Source: Gammaproteobacteria bacterium | GTDB taxonomy: Bacteria > Pseudomonadota > Gammaproteobacteria > Pseudomonadales > Pseudohongiellaceae | Length of the DNA stretch: 58,525 bases | Direction of reading: 5' to 3' | NCBI GenBank assembly: GCA_029242705.1 | Contig: JAQWTK010000078.1 | Coordinates: forward strand, 1-58,525 | Shown: piece by piece, positions 28,879 through 37,810 of the stretch | Layout of the letters: each line of letters starts with the position of its first letter | How positions within the stretch are numbered: the first letter of the stretch is position 1 | The notes under the pieces: model-generated | Told to the model about the DNA's origin: nothing | Databases searched by the model: none | What the model saw: the letters and a program-made list of their open reading frames with translations, nothing else | Translations under genes and position numbers: made by a program

Positions 28879-29412
28879 TTATAATTCTTCAATTGTATGA
28901 ACTTGGTTAGTATAGACGCAAATTTCGCCTGCTATCGAGAGGCTTTTTTCAACGATATCTTTTGCACTTAATTCCGTATTTACAAGCAATGCTCTTGCGG
29001 CTGACAGTGCGTAAGGCCCTCCAGATCCAATTGCCATTATTGAATCTTCGGGTTCAATAACATCACCATTTCCTGTAATTATTAAGGAAGCTTCTTTGTC
29101 TGCGACAGCCAGCATGGCTTCGAGTCGCCTTAGAGCGCGTTCAGTGCGCCAAAGTTTAGCCAGCTCTACAGCTGACTTAGCTAATTTGCCATGATTTTTT
29201 TCAAGTTGTTCTTCGAATCTTTCAAATAAGGTGAAAGCATCTGCGGTACCCCCAGCAAAGCCAGCAATAACCTGTTCTTTATAAAGCCGCCTAACCTTCC
29301 GAGCATTTCCTTTCAGTACGGTGTTACCTTGAGAAACTTGCCCATCTCCTCCAATTACAACTTTATTCTTCCGGCGCACGGAAACAATAGTGGTGCCATC
29401 ATACTGTTCCAA
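28879..29412 (-). CDS. hslV: ATP-dependent protease proteolytic subunit HslV
   Basis: Threonine protease of 177 residues forming a double-hexamer. The mature N-terminal catalytic Thr is Thr7 in [10 protein letters not shown] after removal of a six-residue prosegment; GDGQVS and [14 protein letters not shown] are also diagnostic. Translation starts at TTG 29412 with AAGGAG about seven bases upstream; no in-frame ATG is available. A heat-shock-type promoter lies about 45 bp upstream. Confidence 0.96.
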   Translation of the reverse strand: MEQYDGTTIVSVRRKNKVVIGGDGQVSQGNTVLKGNARKVRRLYKEQVIAGFAGGTADAFTLFERFEEQLEKNHGKLAKSAVELAKLWRTERALRRLEAMLAVADKEASLIITGNGDVIEPEDSIMAIGSGGPYALSAARALLVNTELSAKDIVEKSLSIAGEICVYTNQVHTIEEL

Positions 29413-29457
29413 TATCTTTCTCCTTAATTTCTGTTTAAGAGTACTACAGAAGCTAGT

Positions 29458-29485
29458 AAGTATGAGATATTACCAGCATTTCAAG
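29458..29485 (-). promoter_or_regulatory. Putative sigma-32 heat-shock promoter of hslVU
   Basis: On the minus strand CTTGAAA (29479-29485) is a perfect sigma-32 -35 core. After 11 bp comes TCTCATACT, a partial match to CCCCATNTA. It lies 45 bp before hslV, a classical heat-shock operon in E. coli. Confidence 0.55.
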
Positions 29486-29572
29486 AGCAAAGGTTGTCCA
29501 TTCAATATATATGCTTCTGTATTAGCATCTACGTCTATAGGTGAAGGCAACAAAGAGGTTGGATATATAGAT

Positions 29573-30181
29573 TTATTGTAACTGGACCGTCAATGGTTCA
29601 ATATTGTTTTTTCGCAAAATTTGTCGTGCGCTCTCAAGGTCAGATCCTGAGGAATAGGGGCCAGCTTGAACAAGGTGCAATTTTTTTCCTGGTAGCTCGG
29701 CCAGTTTTACGATTACGTTTAAACCAAGCTCCCTTTGGCGTTGCATCTCACTTTCGGCTGAGGCTTGTTGTTGAAATGCACCTGTTTGTAACATAAAACT
29801 TTGCTTGTTATTTGCGTTTATTAGCTCAGTAGATATCCCTTCAGCGATCTCTGCAGGAATTAAACTTGTTAACTCAACTGGAATAGCATCGGTTTGTACT
29901 TCATATTTAGATAGCTCTGTATAAAATTCAAGTTCTAATCCTGGTGCAGATGTCTCTTCGAGAAATTTTTTAGAGGCTGATTCTGATACTACGGATTGTG
30001 GTTGCTGAACTATGTTTAGGGGTGGCACATTACCGGATAGGTAGAATAAAACACACGCGAAAACTCCAGCGGTTGCTCCTATTAACGAACCTGTCACCAT
30101 TAGCAGCCATGCAGGCGGCGACTCTACAGCCCTTTTTTCCAAAATAGGTTCTGGTTTAATTTTTGCAAAATCTTGTGTCAT
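29573..30181 (-). CDS. SPOR-domain membrane protein (FtsN-like)
   Basis: 202 residues: a short cytosolic segment, one transmembrane helix (about 23-48, WLLMVTGSLIGATAGVFACVLFYLSG), a periplasmic linker and a C-terminal SPOR domain (about 122-202) with FMLQTGAFQQQASAESEMQRQ and VQAGPYSS. SPOR domains bind denuded peptidoglycan at division sites. The position between priA and hslV is that of ftsN in many gammaproteobacteria. The essential FtsN motif is not clearly recognisable, so I keep a general name. Confidence 0.85.
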   Translation of the reverse strand: MTQDFAKIKPEPILEKRAVESPPAWLLMVTGSLIGATAGVFACVLFYLSGNVPPLNIVQQPQSVVSESASKKFLEETSAPGLELEFYTELSKYEVQTDAIPVELTSLIPAEIAEGISTELINANNKQSFMLQTGAFQQQASAESEMQRQRELGLNVIVKLAELPGKKLHLVQAGPYSSGSDLESARQILRKNNIEPLTVQLQ

Positions 30182-30312
30182 GGCTTTTGTTATTTATAAA
30201 CCATTGTTTTTTATAAAAAAAATATTTTAAAATCTTTATTGCCACACCAATTATCGGTATATGGGGCGGAAGCTATAGTGCAATCGTATACTTTAATAGA
30301 ATTAAAAGTTTG

Positions 30313-32550
30313 TTAAGTTAGTTCGTTAGGGTCTACGTCGACACTCCAGCGAATGCCGGATGGTATTTTTAGGTCTTCTATTCGTAAGACTAAGAGATGA
30401 ATAAACTCTTGAAGTGTTGATTTCTTCTTCGTTTTTAAAATAAGTTGTGTTCGAAACATTCCTGCCCGTTTTTCGATTGGAGCAGGAATTGGGCCAATAG
30501 ACGTAACTTGGTCATTAAAATTAGAGCTAATTTCAACAGACATAATCTTAACTTTTTTTAAAAAACTTAATGCAATACCTAATTGTTTTGCTTGTGCTTT
30601 TATCAGAGCAAGTTGGCTAAAAGGTGGCATATTTGTAGTTAACCTTTCCTGTAAAAGATATTTAGCAAAATCTGAGTAACTATTATTCATTAGATTTTTT
30701 AAAGTGACGTGCGATGCATGTCTAGACTGGATTACAACTTCACCAGGACTAGATGCACGTCCGGCTCTTCCTGAAACTTGTGTGATAGTTTGGGCCATCT
30801 GTTCTTGGCCTCTAAAATCTGGACTAAATAATCCCGTATCAGCATTAACGATAGCTACCAAAGTAATATTTGGGAAATGATGACCTTTGGAAATCATCTG
30901 AGTTCCAAGGAGTATGCAACTTTTCCCAGTGTTTATTTTCTCTAACATCGATTGAAAGAGTTTTTTTCTTCGGGTGGAATCCCTATCAATTCTTAAAACG
31001 GGAATAGACTCAAATCGAGCTTGTAAAAATTTTTCTAGTCTTTGTGTGCCTAAGCCAATAGATTCTAGGTTGCTGTTATTACAGTATGGACAATTAGTCG
31101 GTAATTTCAATATTACTCCACAATGATGACAGCGAATATTGGGAGGTTTAATATGCACTGTCATTTGAGAAATGCAATTTTTGCATTCAGCAATCCAGTC
31201 ACATTTTTGACAGCTTAAGGTAGGAGCGAACCCACGACGATTTATAAAAATTAATACTTGTTTTTTTGCAGCAAGATGTTGTTTAATTTTGTATAACAAC
31301 CGTTCGGAGAGGCCATGTTCTAAAAATTCGTGACTTGTGTCTATAATTATTTTGGTTGACTCAGTGGCGTTGCCTGCTCGCTTAGTTAGAGATAAGGGCA
31401 CAAATTTTTTTGTAGCGATGTTGTGCAAACTTTCCAAGCTCGGAGTAGCAGAGCCTAATATTATAGGTAATTTTTCCTCTTGAGCTCTCACTATTGATAT
31501 GTCTCTGGCTGAGTACTTAAATCCCTCTTGTTGTTTAAATGAACTATCATGCTCTTCATCAACAACAATAAGTCCCAAATTAGCGAAAGGTGTAAATATC
31601 GCCGACCGGGTGCCAATCAGTATGCCAGCGCTTCCATCCTTAGCCATATTCCATGCGGCTAGTCTTTCATTATCGGTTAAGCCAGAATGTATAGAAATAA
31701 CTGGACATTCAAATCTCTCTTGGAATAAGAAAAGTGTTTGTGGGGTCAAGCCAATTTCTGGCACTAGAACTAGACACTGCCGCCCTTTGCAAAGTTGTTG
31801 TTGCATTGCTTGCATGTATACTTCCGTTTTGCCTGAGCCGGTAACCCCATCAATTAAAAAGCATTTGAACTTCTCTTCTATTTGAATAATTGCGGTCAAA
31901 GCTTTTTTTTGTTGTTTGTTGAGATCTAGTGATTTAAGATTTTTTCTGGATAATGGCTTGAAAGCAGTCCCTAAAGGTTTAGTCTTAGTTTGCTTATATA
32001 TAAGTTGTTTTTTTTCTAGTTCTTTTATAGCTCGGCTGTTAAATCCTGCTTTCGTTATACTTTCTTTCGTTAGACCTTTTTGTTTTTGTATTAGGTTAAG
32101 TAAACCTTTTTGCTTTGGGGAATTACGCAGGGAAATTAAACCCTTCTTATCTGAAGAACTATAACTTTTCCAAACCTGAGAAATGGGATTTGCAGGATTA
32201 GCACTTCGAATTTTTTTAGGTATTGCTGTGCTGAGAACTTCTCCGATGGGGTGCTGATAATAACCAGCACTCCATTGCAGTAATTTTAAAAGTTTGTTTG
32301 AAAATAGTGGTTGCTCGTCTAAAATTTTATCAATACGTTTTAGGTTTTTTGAGGGTATTGAAGAGCCACTTTTAATAGAAATGATAAAACCTACGATATG
32401 TCTTCGACCAAACGGTACTAATACCCTTAAACCTGGTTGGAGAGTTTTTTTTGATTTTGAGGGAAGATAATCAAAAAGTTTACGCAAAGGTGTTGGGATG
32501 GCAACTTGATAAACTAGTCCTTCGTATGCTGTATTTTTAGAGTCAGGCAT
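30313..32550 (-). CDS. priA: Primosomal replication helicase PriA
   Basis: Restarts collapsed replication forks by loading the replisome. 745 residues. An N-terminal DNA 3'-end-binding domain spans about 1-115. The helicase core has Walker A DGVTGSGKTEVY, DEEHDSSFKQQ as the DEAH-type box and a zinc region with paired cysteines (CQKCDWIAECKNC, then CHHCGVILKLPTNCPYC). Motif VI is QVSGRAGR. The start ATG 32550 faces the divergent chorismate mutase gene. Lys/Ser-rich linkers reflect the low-GC genome. Confidence 0.96.
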   Translation of the reverse strand: MPDSKNTAYEGLVYQVAIPTPLRKLFDYLPSKSKKTLQPGLRVLVPFGRRHIVGFIISIKSGSSIPSKNLKRIDKILDEQPLFSNKLLKLLQWSAGYYQHPIGEVLSTAIPKKIRSANPANPISQVWKSYSSSDKKGLISLRNSPKQKGLLNLIQKQKGLTKESITKAGFNSRAIKELEKKQLIYKQTKTKPLGTAFKPLSRKNLKSLDLNKQQKKALTAIIQIEEKFKCFLIDGVTGSGKTEVYMQAMQQQLCKGRQCLVLVPEIGLTPQTLFLFQERFECPVISIHSGLTDNERLAAWNMAKDGSAGILIGTRSAIFTPFANLGLIVVDEEHDSSFKQQEGFKYSARDISIVRAQEEKLPIILGSATPSLESLHNIATKKFVPLSLTKRAGNATESTKIIIDTSHEFLEHGLSERLLYKIKQHLAAKKQVLIFINRRGFAPTLSCQKCDWIAECKNCISQMTVHIKPPNIRCHHCGVILKLPTNCPYCNNSNLESIGLGTQRLEKFLQARFESIPVLRIDRDSTRRKKLFQSMLEKINTGKSCILLGTQMISKGHHFPNITLVAIVNADTGLFSPDFRGQEQMAQTITQVSGRAGRASSPGEVVIQSRHASHVTLKNLMNNSYSDFAKYLLQERLTTNMPPFSQLALIKAQAKQLGIALSFLKKVKIMSVEISSNFNDQVTSIGPIPAPIEKRAGMFRTQLILKTKKKSTLQEFIHLLVLRIEDLKIPSGIRWSVDVDPNELT

Positions 32551-32753
32551 TGGGGTATTTAACTGAGTTGAAACCTTTTACGCTCTATTCCATATTAATG
32601 AAAAAATAGAGATATAGTAAAACTTATTTAAGCGAGAAAGGACATAGCTAGTTGCATGCTATTTACTGCTCTGAAGTCCTGCTTGGCGTATAATAAAGTT
32701 TTAGGAAGCTTTAACAAGGCCTAGTAGGTGAGTTAATTTTTTAAGGAATAATG

Positions 32754-33047
32754 ATGAATTCTGAGTTGCCCTCCAAAGAATTACTAGAAGCCCGGGGAAA
32801 AATAGACAAAATTGATAGGTATTTGGTTGAAATATTAGAGGAGCGATTCCAGCTCACTTATCATGTGGGCCGATTAAAAGCTGATCAAAATTTGAGCTCC
32901 CTAGATGAATCAAGAGAAGCTCAAAAATTGGCTGAGTTGCGGTTATTGTGTGAAGGGAAAAGCCTTAACCCTGACTTGGTGGTTAAACTTTTCCGTTGCA
33001 TAATGGAAGAGGTAGTTAAAAACCATGAAAATATGCGAAATCAATAG
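32754..33047 (+). CDS. AroQ-type chorismate mutase (stand-alone)
   Basis: 97 residues, all alpha-helical. Active-site positions of the AroQ class are recognisable: Arg in LEARGKIDKID, Arg in EERFQLTYHVGRLKAD together with the Lys, and DESREA in the third segment. This converts chorismate to prephenate. It is not fused to prephenate dehydratase or dehydrogenase, unlike PheA or TyrA. Two adjacent ATGs occur (32751, 32754); the second has AAGGA at the better six-base spacing. A TATAAT at 32689-32694 may be its -10, without a good -35. No export signal is seen, so it should act in the cytosol. Confidence 0.82.
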   Translation: MNSELPSKELLEARGKIDKIDRYLVEILEERFQLTYHVGRLKADQNLSSLDESREAQKLAELRLLCEGKSLNPDLVVKLFRCIMEEVVKNHENMRNQ

Positions 33048-33060
33048 GAGCGGAGGCTAC

Positions 33061-33088
33061 TTGCCAATTGTTAGCCGTCTGATAGAAT
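33061..33088 (+). promoter_or_regulatory. Sigma-70 promoter of rpmE
   Basis: TTGCCA (33061-33066), 16 bp, TAGAAT (33083-33088): five of six bases match in each box. Transcription would start near 33095. The leader of about 90 nt contains a GGCTT/AAGCC hairpin near 33112-33136, possibly a site for L31 feedback. Confidence 0.65.
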
Positions 33089-33185
33089 GCTCGCCCCTAG
33101 TATGATTGTTGTGGCTTTTCAATAGAAGAAGCCTCAATGATTGCCATTTTTATTCAGTAGATGATTAGACTATAGAGGCAGCATT

Positions 33186-33395
33186 ATGAAAGCAGATGTC
33201 CACCCAGCGTATGGTTCGATCAAGGCAACTTGTAGCTGCGGAAATATCATCGAAACCAAATCTACTTTAGGGAAGGATATACTTATTGAGGTGTGTTCAA
33301 ATTGCCACCCTTTCTATACCGGCAAACAGAAAATCTTAGATTCGGGTGGCCGCGTTGATAGATTTAAGAAGCGATTTGGCAGTCGAAAAGTTTAG
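33186..33395 (+). CDS. rpmE: 50S ribosomal protein L31 (zinc type)
   Basis: 69 residues. Four cysteines in the zinc-binding C+ pattern are present: Cys16, Cys18, Cys37 and Cys40 (TCSCGN and [13 protein letters not shown]). L31 bridges the subunits. The C-terminal [10 protein letters not shown] is standard. Its place between priA and a penicillin-binding protein is as I remember in relatives. Confidence 0.97.
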   Translation: MKADVHPAYGSIKATCSCGNIIETKSTLGKDILIEVCSNCHPFYTGKQKILDSGGRVDRFKKRFGSRKV

Positions 33396-33480
33396 ACGAT
33401 ATACATTACTATACCGCGGCGCTTCATTGGCGTATAAATTTTGACACAGGCGACATCTCAGCTGGCTTCTTGATACTAAG

Positions 33481-35853
33481 TTAGAAAATTGTTTCTGTGG
33501 ATAGTTGCTCCTCTTGACCGTTATCTTCTATCCGAGGAAACTGCATATCTAAGGGCTCGGGCGCATTTTCAGTTCGAAAATATTCAAAAATAGCGTTTTG
33601 GTCTCCGGGCATAGCGGGGTTGCCTGTGTTTTTATCAATTAGTCGGTCCACAATTCCGTCTGGCCGACTCATAGTATTCTCAGGTTCTCCTCTCAGAGCT
33701 TCTCTCATGAAATCAATCCAAATTGGCACGGCAACAGTTGCTCCTTGCTCTCTTTCACCCAGGGGTTCTGGTTGATCTAATCCAACGAAGACAGTGGTTG
33801 AAATATCCTCATTAAATCCAGAGAACCAAAGTTCTTGGGGACCATTTGTAGTGCCTGTTTTGCCGCGTAAATCATCTCTTTGGAGCTCGCGGTAAACGCG
33901 ATTGCCGCTACCTTCGGTTATCACGGACTCCAGCATAGAGTTCAGTATATAGGCAATTCTCTCGTCTATAATACGAGGAGCTAAACCCGTCATTTGGTCA
34001 GAACCACCGAGAGGTCTCTCGCAACCTTGGCACACGATGCTTGGCTTAGCTTCATAAAGAAGGCCATCGCTATCAGAGATGATTTTTTTAATGAACCAAG
34101 GGCTTACTTTGTACCCCCCGTTTGCGATAACGGAGTAGCCTGTAACTATTTCCAATGGCTGCACATCCTGACTTCCTAGCGCTACCGTCAAGTCATTATC
34201 CGGGAAATTATGTGTCTGGAAACCAAATTTCGCTGCGAAGGGTAAAACTTTGGCGGCACCGAGTTCGTCATATAGTCTAACAGCGGGCACATTGCGAGAC
34301 TCTTTAAGAGCATAGCGCAGTGTTATTGGGCCAAGAAAATTACTTTCATAGTTATTTGGCCGATAGTTGCCTCGAGTTATTGGAGCATCATTAATTATGC
34401 TCGCTGGCGAGTATCCGTTTTCTAAAGCGGCACCATATAAAAACGGTTTAAAATTAGAGCCAGGCGGGCGCGGAGTTGTTACTCTATTGACCTGGCTGCG
34501 ATTGAAATCATATCCCCCGACTAAGGCTAGGATAGCGCCGTCTGATGGAGACATGGAAACTAGAGCACCTTGAATTTCTGGGACTTGTCCCAATTCCCAT
34601 CCATTAGCGTTGCGCTTTAGTCTAATCAAATCGCCTATTTGCACCAAATCTGATGAAGACTCCGGAGGGGGCCACATATTATTCCTATCTATAAAAGCAT
34701 ATGCCCATGTCATGCCGCTCCAAGGTACTTGAACTGTTTCACCAGTTTTTAGTATTGCGAGGAAGGATTGTTCTTGGATGGAAACTACTATTGCAGGTTC
34801 TTGATTGCCATATACAAGGATTGATTCTAGTTGTTCTACCCAGCTTGATTCTGGATTATTAAATTCAGGTGGATAATTCGCGTCAACACCTCTATAACCA
34901 TGTCTTTTGTCGTAGTACGTTTCTAAACCATTAATTAGTGCCTTGTTAGCCGCTAATTGTAATTTACTATTGATGCTAGTAGTAACTTCAAAACCTCTAG
35001 AATATGTTTCCTCTCCGAATTGATCGTAAATGGTTTTTCTTACCATTTCCGCTACGTAAGGAGCATTTACTTCAATATTACGGTTTCGGCGATCCGCAGT
35101 GATGGATGTAGTTTTTGCGATTTCAAATTCTGCTTTTGTGATCATTCCTTCTCGAAGCATATTTTGAAGTCGGGTTTCCCTGCGTTCGAGTGCGCGGTTA
35201 GGGTTGCTAAACGGATTGCATGTTGACGGACAAGGTAACAGGGAAATCATCATCGCTGATTCTGCTAGTGTCAGTTCGTTAACACTTTTACCGTAGTATA
35301 CAAAAGATGCTGCGCCGATACCGTCAGCGCCAGCGCCAAAATAAATTGTATTCAGATAGAGTGTGAGAATTTCTTCTTTAGTAAGCTCACGCTGAATTTG
35401 CAGAGCAAAAGGAATTTCTTTAAACTTTCTTAGGTAGACGTTATCGCTATCAAAAGATAGATTATTAGCTAATTGCATTGTAATTGTGCTACCCCCACCT
35501 AATCTTTTTCCAGTAATGAACCCGTAAAAGCCTCTTATTAAGCTCTGAATATCGACCCCAGGGTGGGAATAGAATCGAACATCTTCGGTAGCTATAAGTG
35601 CGTTTATTAAAACCGAAGGTATGTCTTCATATTGAACAGGGTTGCGACGATTACCAATTTCATCAATTAATTGATTGTCTGCGGTATAAATACGAAGAGG
35701 AGTTTCTAATTGGACATTCCGGTAAGTTTCAGGTTCAGGCAGCAATGGCGCCAAATAAAGGTAGGCTGCTGAGGCGACCATAACCCCGCCGGTCATACCG
35801 ATAGCAAACAAGGCTAGGGCCCATCGTCTAATAATTTTTAAATTAACCAGCAT
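33481..35853 (-). CDS. mrcA: Penicillin-binding protein 1A (class A, bifunctional)
   Basis: Synthesises and cross-links peptidoglycan. 790 residues with an N-terminal membrane anchor (about 10-33). The GT51 glycosyltransferase has catalytic Glu in ATEDVRFYSHPGVD and GGSTITMQLANNL. An OB-like inserted domain follows, then the transpeptidase with active Ser in PGSNFKPF (SxxK), SRN in KESRNVPAV and KTGTTN. The C-terminus is acidic. It is divergent from aroK, as in many gammaproteobacteria, but the pilMNOPQ genes often found between them are missing. Confidence 0.95.
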   Translation of the reverse strand: MLVNLKIIRRWALALFAIGMTGGVMVASAAYLYLAPLLPEPETYRNVQLETPLRIYTADNQLIDEIGNRRNPVQYEDIPSVLINALIATEDVRFYSHPGVDIQSLIRGFYGFITGKRLGGGSTITMQLANNLSFDSDNVYLRKFKEIPFALQIQRELTKEEILTLYLNTIYFGAGADGIGAASFVYYGKSVNELTLAESAMMISLLPCPSTCNPFSNPNRALERRETRLQNMLREGMITKAEFEIAKTTSITADRRNRNIEVNAPYVAEMVRKTIYDQFGEETYSRGFEVTTSINSKLQLAANKALINGLETYYDKRHGYRGVDANYPPEFNNPESSWVEQLESILVYGNQEPAIVVSIQEQSFLAILKTGETVQVPWSGMTWAYAFIDRNNMWPPPESSSDLVQIGDLIRLKRNANGWELGQVPEIQGALVSMSPSDGAILALVGGYDFNRSQVNRVTTPRPPGSNFKPFLYGAALENGYSPASIINDAPITRGNYRPNNYESNFLGPITLRYALKESRNVPAVRLYDELGAAKVLPFAAKFGFQTHNFPDNDLTVALGSQDVQPLEIVTGYSVIANGGYKVSPWFIKKIISDSDGLLYEAKPSIVCQGCERPLGGSDQMTGLAPRIIDERIAYILNSMLESVITEGSGNRVYRELQRDDLRGKTGTTNGPQELWFSGFNEDISTTVFVGLDQPEPLGEREQGATVAVPIWIDFMREALRGEPENTMSRPDGIVDRLIDKNTGNPAMPGDQNAIFEYFRTENAPEPLDMQFPRIEDNGQEEQLSTETIF

Positions 35854-36015
35854 TTTTGTCTTCCTCTCTAAAAGAATTTTCTAAGCTTGGCTGGCAAAAC
35901 TAGTTAAACAGCGATCACGGTATGCTACGTATTCCATTCTTAACGTATTATCGGAATGTTTGCAGTTGAATTCTTGCTATTATACACCCCTTAAGTCTGC
36001 GTCGTTTACAAAATA

Positions 36016-36031
36016 AACCTAATTTTAGGTT
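36016..36031. promoter_or_regulatory. Palindrome in the mrcA-aroK gap
   Basis: AACCTAATTTTAGGTT has seven-base perfect arms around TT. It touches TTGACG (36031-36036), a possible -35, and a TATAAT follows at 36042-36047, too close to pair with it. It may be an operator, but no regulator is suggested. Confidence 0.3.
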
Positions 36032-36089
36032 TGACGTTTAATTATAATGAAAATGTTAAGGTAATGCCTTTTAATAATTAGATCTGCTT

Positions 36090-36614
36090 ATGAAATACCG
36101 GGGGAATATTTTCTTAGTTGGGCCTATGGGAGTCGGGAAAACTACTATAGGCCGCATTTTAGCCCAACAATTGGGGCAAGATTTTTTTGATTCCGATCTA
36201 GAAATCGAATCTTCTAGCGGTGCTGATATACAATGGATATTCGATGTTGAGGGCGAAAGTGGTTTTAGAGAGCGTGAAAGAAAGATGATTGATTTTCTAA
36301 GTAATAAAAATAATATAATCCTTGCTACTGGTGGTGGCGTCGTCTTGGCTAAAGAAAATAGGGATTGCCTGAGGGGCCGAGGAGTGGTGATATACCTTCA
36401 GGCATCAATTTCGCGACAAGTTGAGAGAACCCTCAAAGATAAAACTAGACCACTCCTGCAAACTCCGGACCGACAGGGTAAAATTAAAGAGTTAATGAAA
36501 TTCAGAGATCCGCTGTATCGTGAGATTGCTGATATTGTTATAGATACTGAAAAAGGTAGCCCTAAGGCATTAGCCAATGAGATATTTAATACGATTCAGA
36601 AATTGCAAGAATAA
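36090..36614 (+). CDS. aroK: Shikimate kinase AroK
   Basis: Phosphorylates shikimate in aromatic amino acid synthesis. 174 residues of the P-loop NMP-kinase fold: Walker A GPMGVGKT at 11-18, the shikimate-binding DSDLEIE and FRERE segments, GGGVV near 80-84 and the lid KTRPLLQ. It is 18 bp from aroB, so the two are probably one operon. No good Shine-Dalgarno sequence precedes the ATG. Confidence 0.96.
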   Translation: MKYRGNIFLVGPMGVGKTTIGRILAQQLGQDFFDSDLEIESSSGADIQWIFDVEGESGFRERERKMIDFLSNKNNIILATGGGVVLAKENRDCLRGRGVVIYLQASISRQVERTLKDKTRPLLQTPDRQGKIKELMKFRDPLYREIADIVIDTEKGSPKALANEIFNTIQKLQE

Positions 36615-36632
36615 AATTGGAAAATTAGGGTA

Positions 36633-37724
36633 ATGCAAACGTTAAATGTTGACCTGGGGAAACGGAGCTATCCTATTTTTATAGGGTCTAACCTATTGGA
36701 AAATAAAAATTTGGTTCAGCCTTATTTAGGTAAAGGCAGGGTTGTAATTGTATCTAATAATATTGTAGCTCCTTTGTATCTCGATCTTGTTGAAAATTTA
36801 TTTGGCGATTCAACTAGTTCTACCGTGATTTTGCAAGATGGGGAGGAGCATAAAAACTTACTTGCGGTAAACCAAATATACGACCACCTTATAGCTGGTA
36901 AATACGATCGCAATACGATAATAGTCGCTTTAGGTGGCGGAGTAGTTGGTGACATAGCCGGGTTTGCAGCTGCTACTTATCAGAGAGGTATTAAATTTAT
37001 TCAAATACCTACGAGTCTGCTCGCGCAAGTAGATTCATCTGTTGGAGGTAAAACAGGTGTAAACCACCAGTTAGGTAAGAACATGATAGGAGCCTTTTAT
37101 CAGCCTCAATGCGTTCTTGCTGATACAGAAGTTTTAAAAACTTTGCCACATCGTGAAATCAAAGCAGGGCTAGCGGAAGTTGTTAAATATGGATTAATAA
37201 ATAACGCGGAATTTTTCACGTGGCTAGAAAAAAAGAGCGAAGAAATTTTGAAATTAGATGCTACATGTATTTCAAAAATGGTGGAAATTTGTTGTGAATC
37301 GAAAGCCGCAATTGTTAGTCAAGATGAAAAAGAGGTCGGTGCTAGAGCGCTATTAAACCTAGGACATACCTTCGGTCACGCGATTGAAACAGCGACGGGC
37401 TATGGCAAGTTCTTGCACGGCGAAACTGTCGCCATTGGTATGGCAATGGCCGCCGATCTTTCAAAAAGGTTGGGTTATTTGAATTCTAGTGATGCAATCA
37501 AAATTCGACGAGTTTTAGAAGACAATTTTGACTTACCTGTAGAACCTCCGTCTAATATAACGGTGGACAAGTACATTGATCTAATGTCATCTGATAAGAA
37601 GGCTGAACTCGGTAAAATTCGCTTTATTCTCTTGAAAGGAATTGGCCATGCTGTCATAGAAGGAAATATTAGGAGAGAGTTACTTAAAGAAACCTTAGAA
37701 ACTAGAAGCCAGCTTTGTATGTAA
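36633..37724 (+). CDS. aroB: 3-dehydroquinate synthase AroB
   Basis: NAD- and metal-dependent second step of the shikimate pathway, 363 residues. Typical segments are ALGGGVVGDIAGFAAATYQRGI, PTSLLAQVDSSVGGKTGVNHQLGKNMIGAFYQP, the metal ligand helix LAEVVKYG and LNLGHTFGHAIE (metal His). It is transcribed with aroK. Sporulation-related damX often follows in relatives but is absent here; hemE comes next after 86 bp. Confidence 0.97.
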   Translation: MQTLNVDLGKRSYPIFIGSNLLENKNLVQPYLGKGRVVIVSNNIVAPLYLDLVENLFGDSTSSTVILQDGEEHKNLLAVNQIYDHLIAGKYDRNTIIVALGGGVVGDIAGFAAATYQRGIKFIQIPTSLLAQVDSSVGGKTGVNHQLGKNMIGAFYQPQCVLADTEVLKTLPHREIKAGLAEVVKYGLINNAEFFTWLEKKSEEILKLDATCISKMVEICCESKAAIVSQDEKEVGARALLNLGHTFGHAIETATGYGKFLHGETVAIGMAMAADLSKRLGYLNSSDAIKIRRVLEDNFDLPVEPPSNITVDKYIDLMSSDKKAELGKIRFILLKGIGHAVIEGNIRRELLKETLETRSQLCM

Positions 37725-37810
37725 TAAAACACATGGAAAGGCTAAATTAAGGGTCTAACTCATTGAAGTCTTAGTGCGATAGAAAACGAATTTTACAAGG
37801 GATAGTTACG

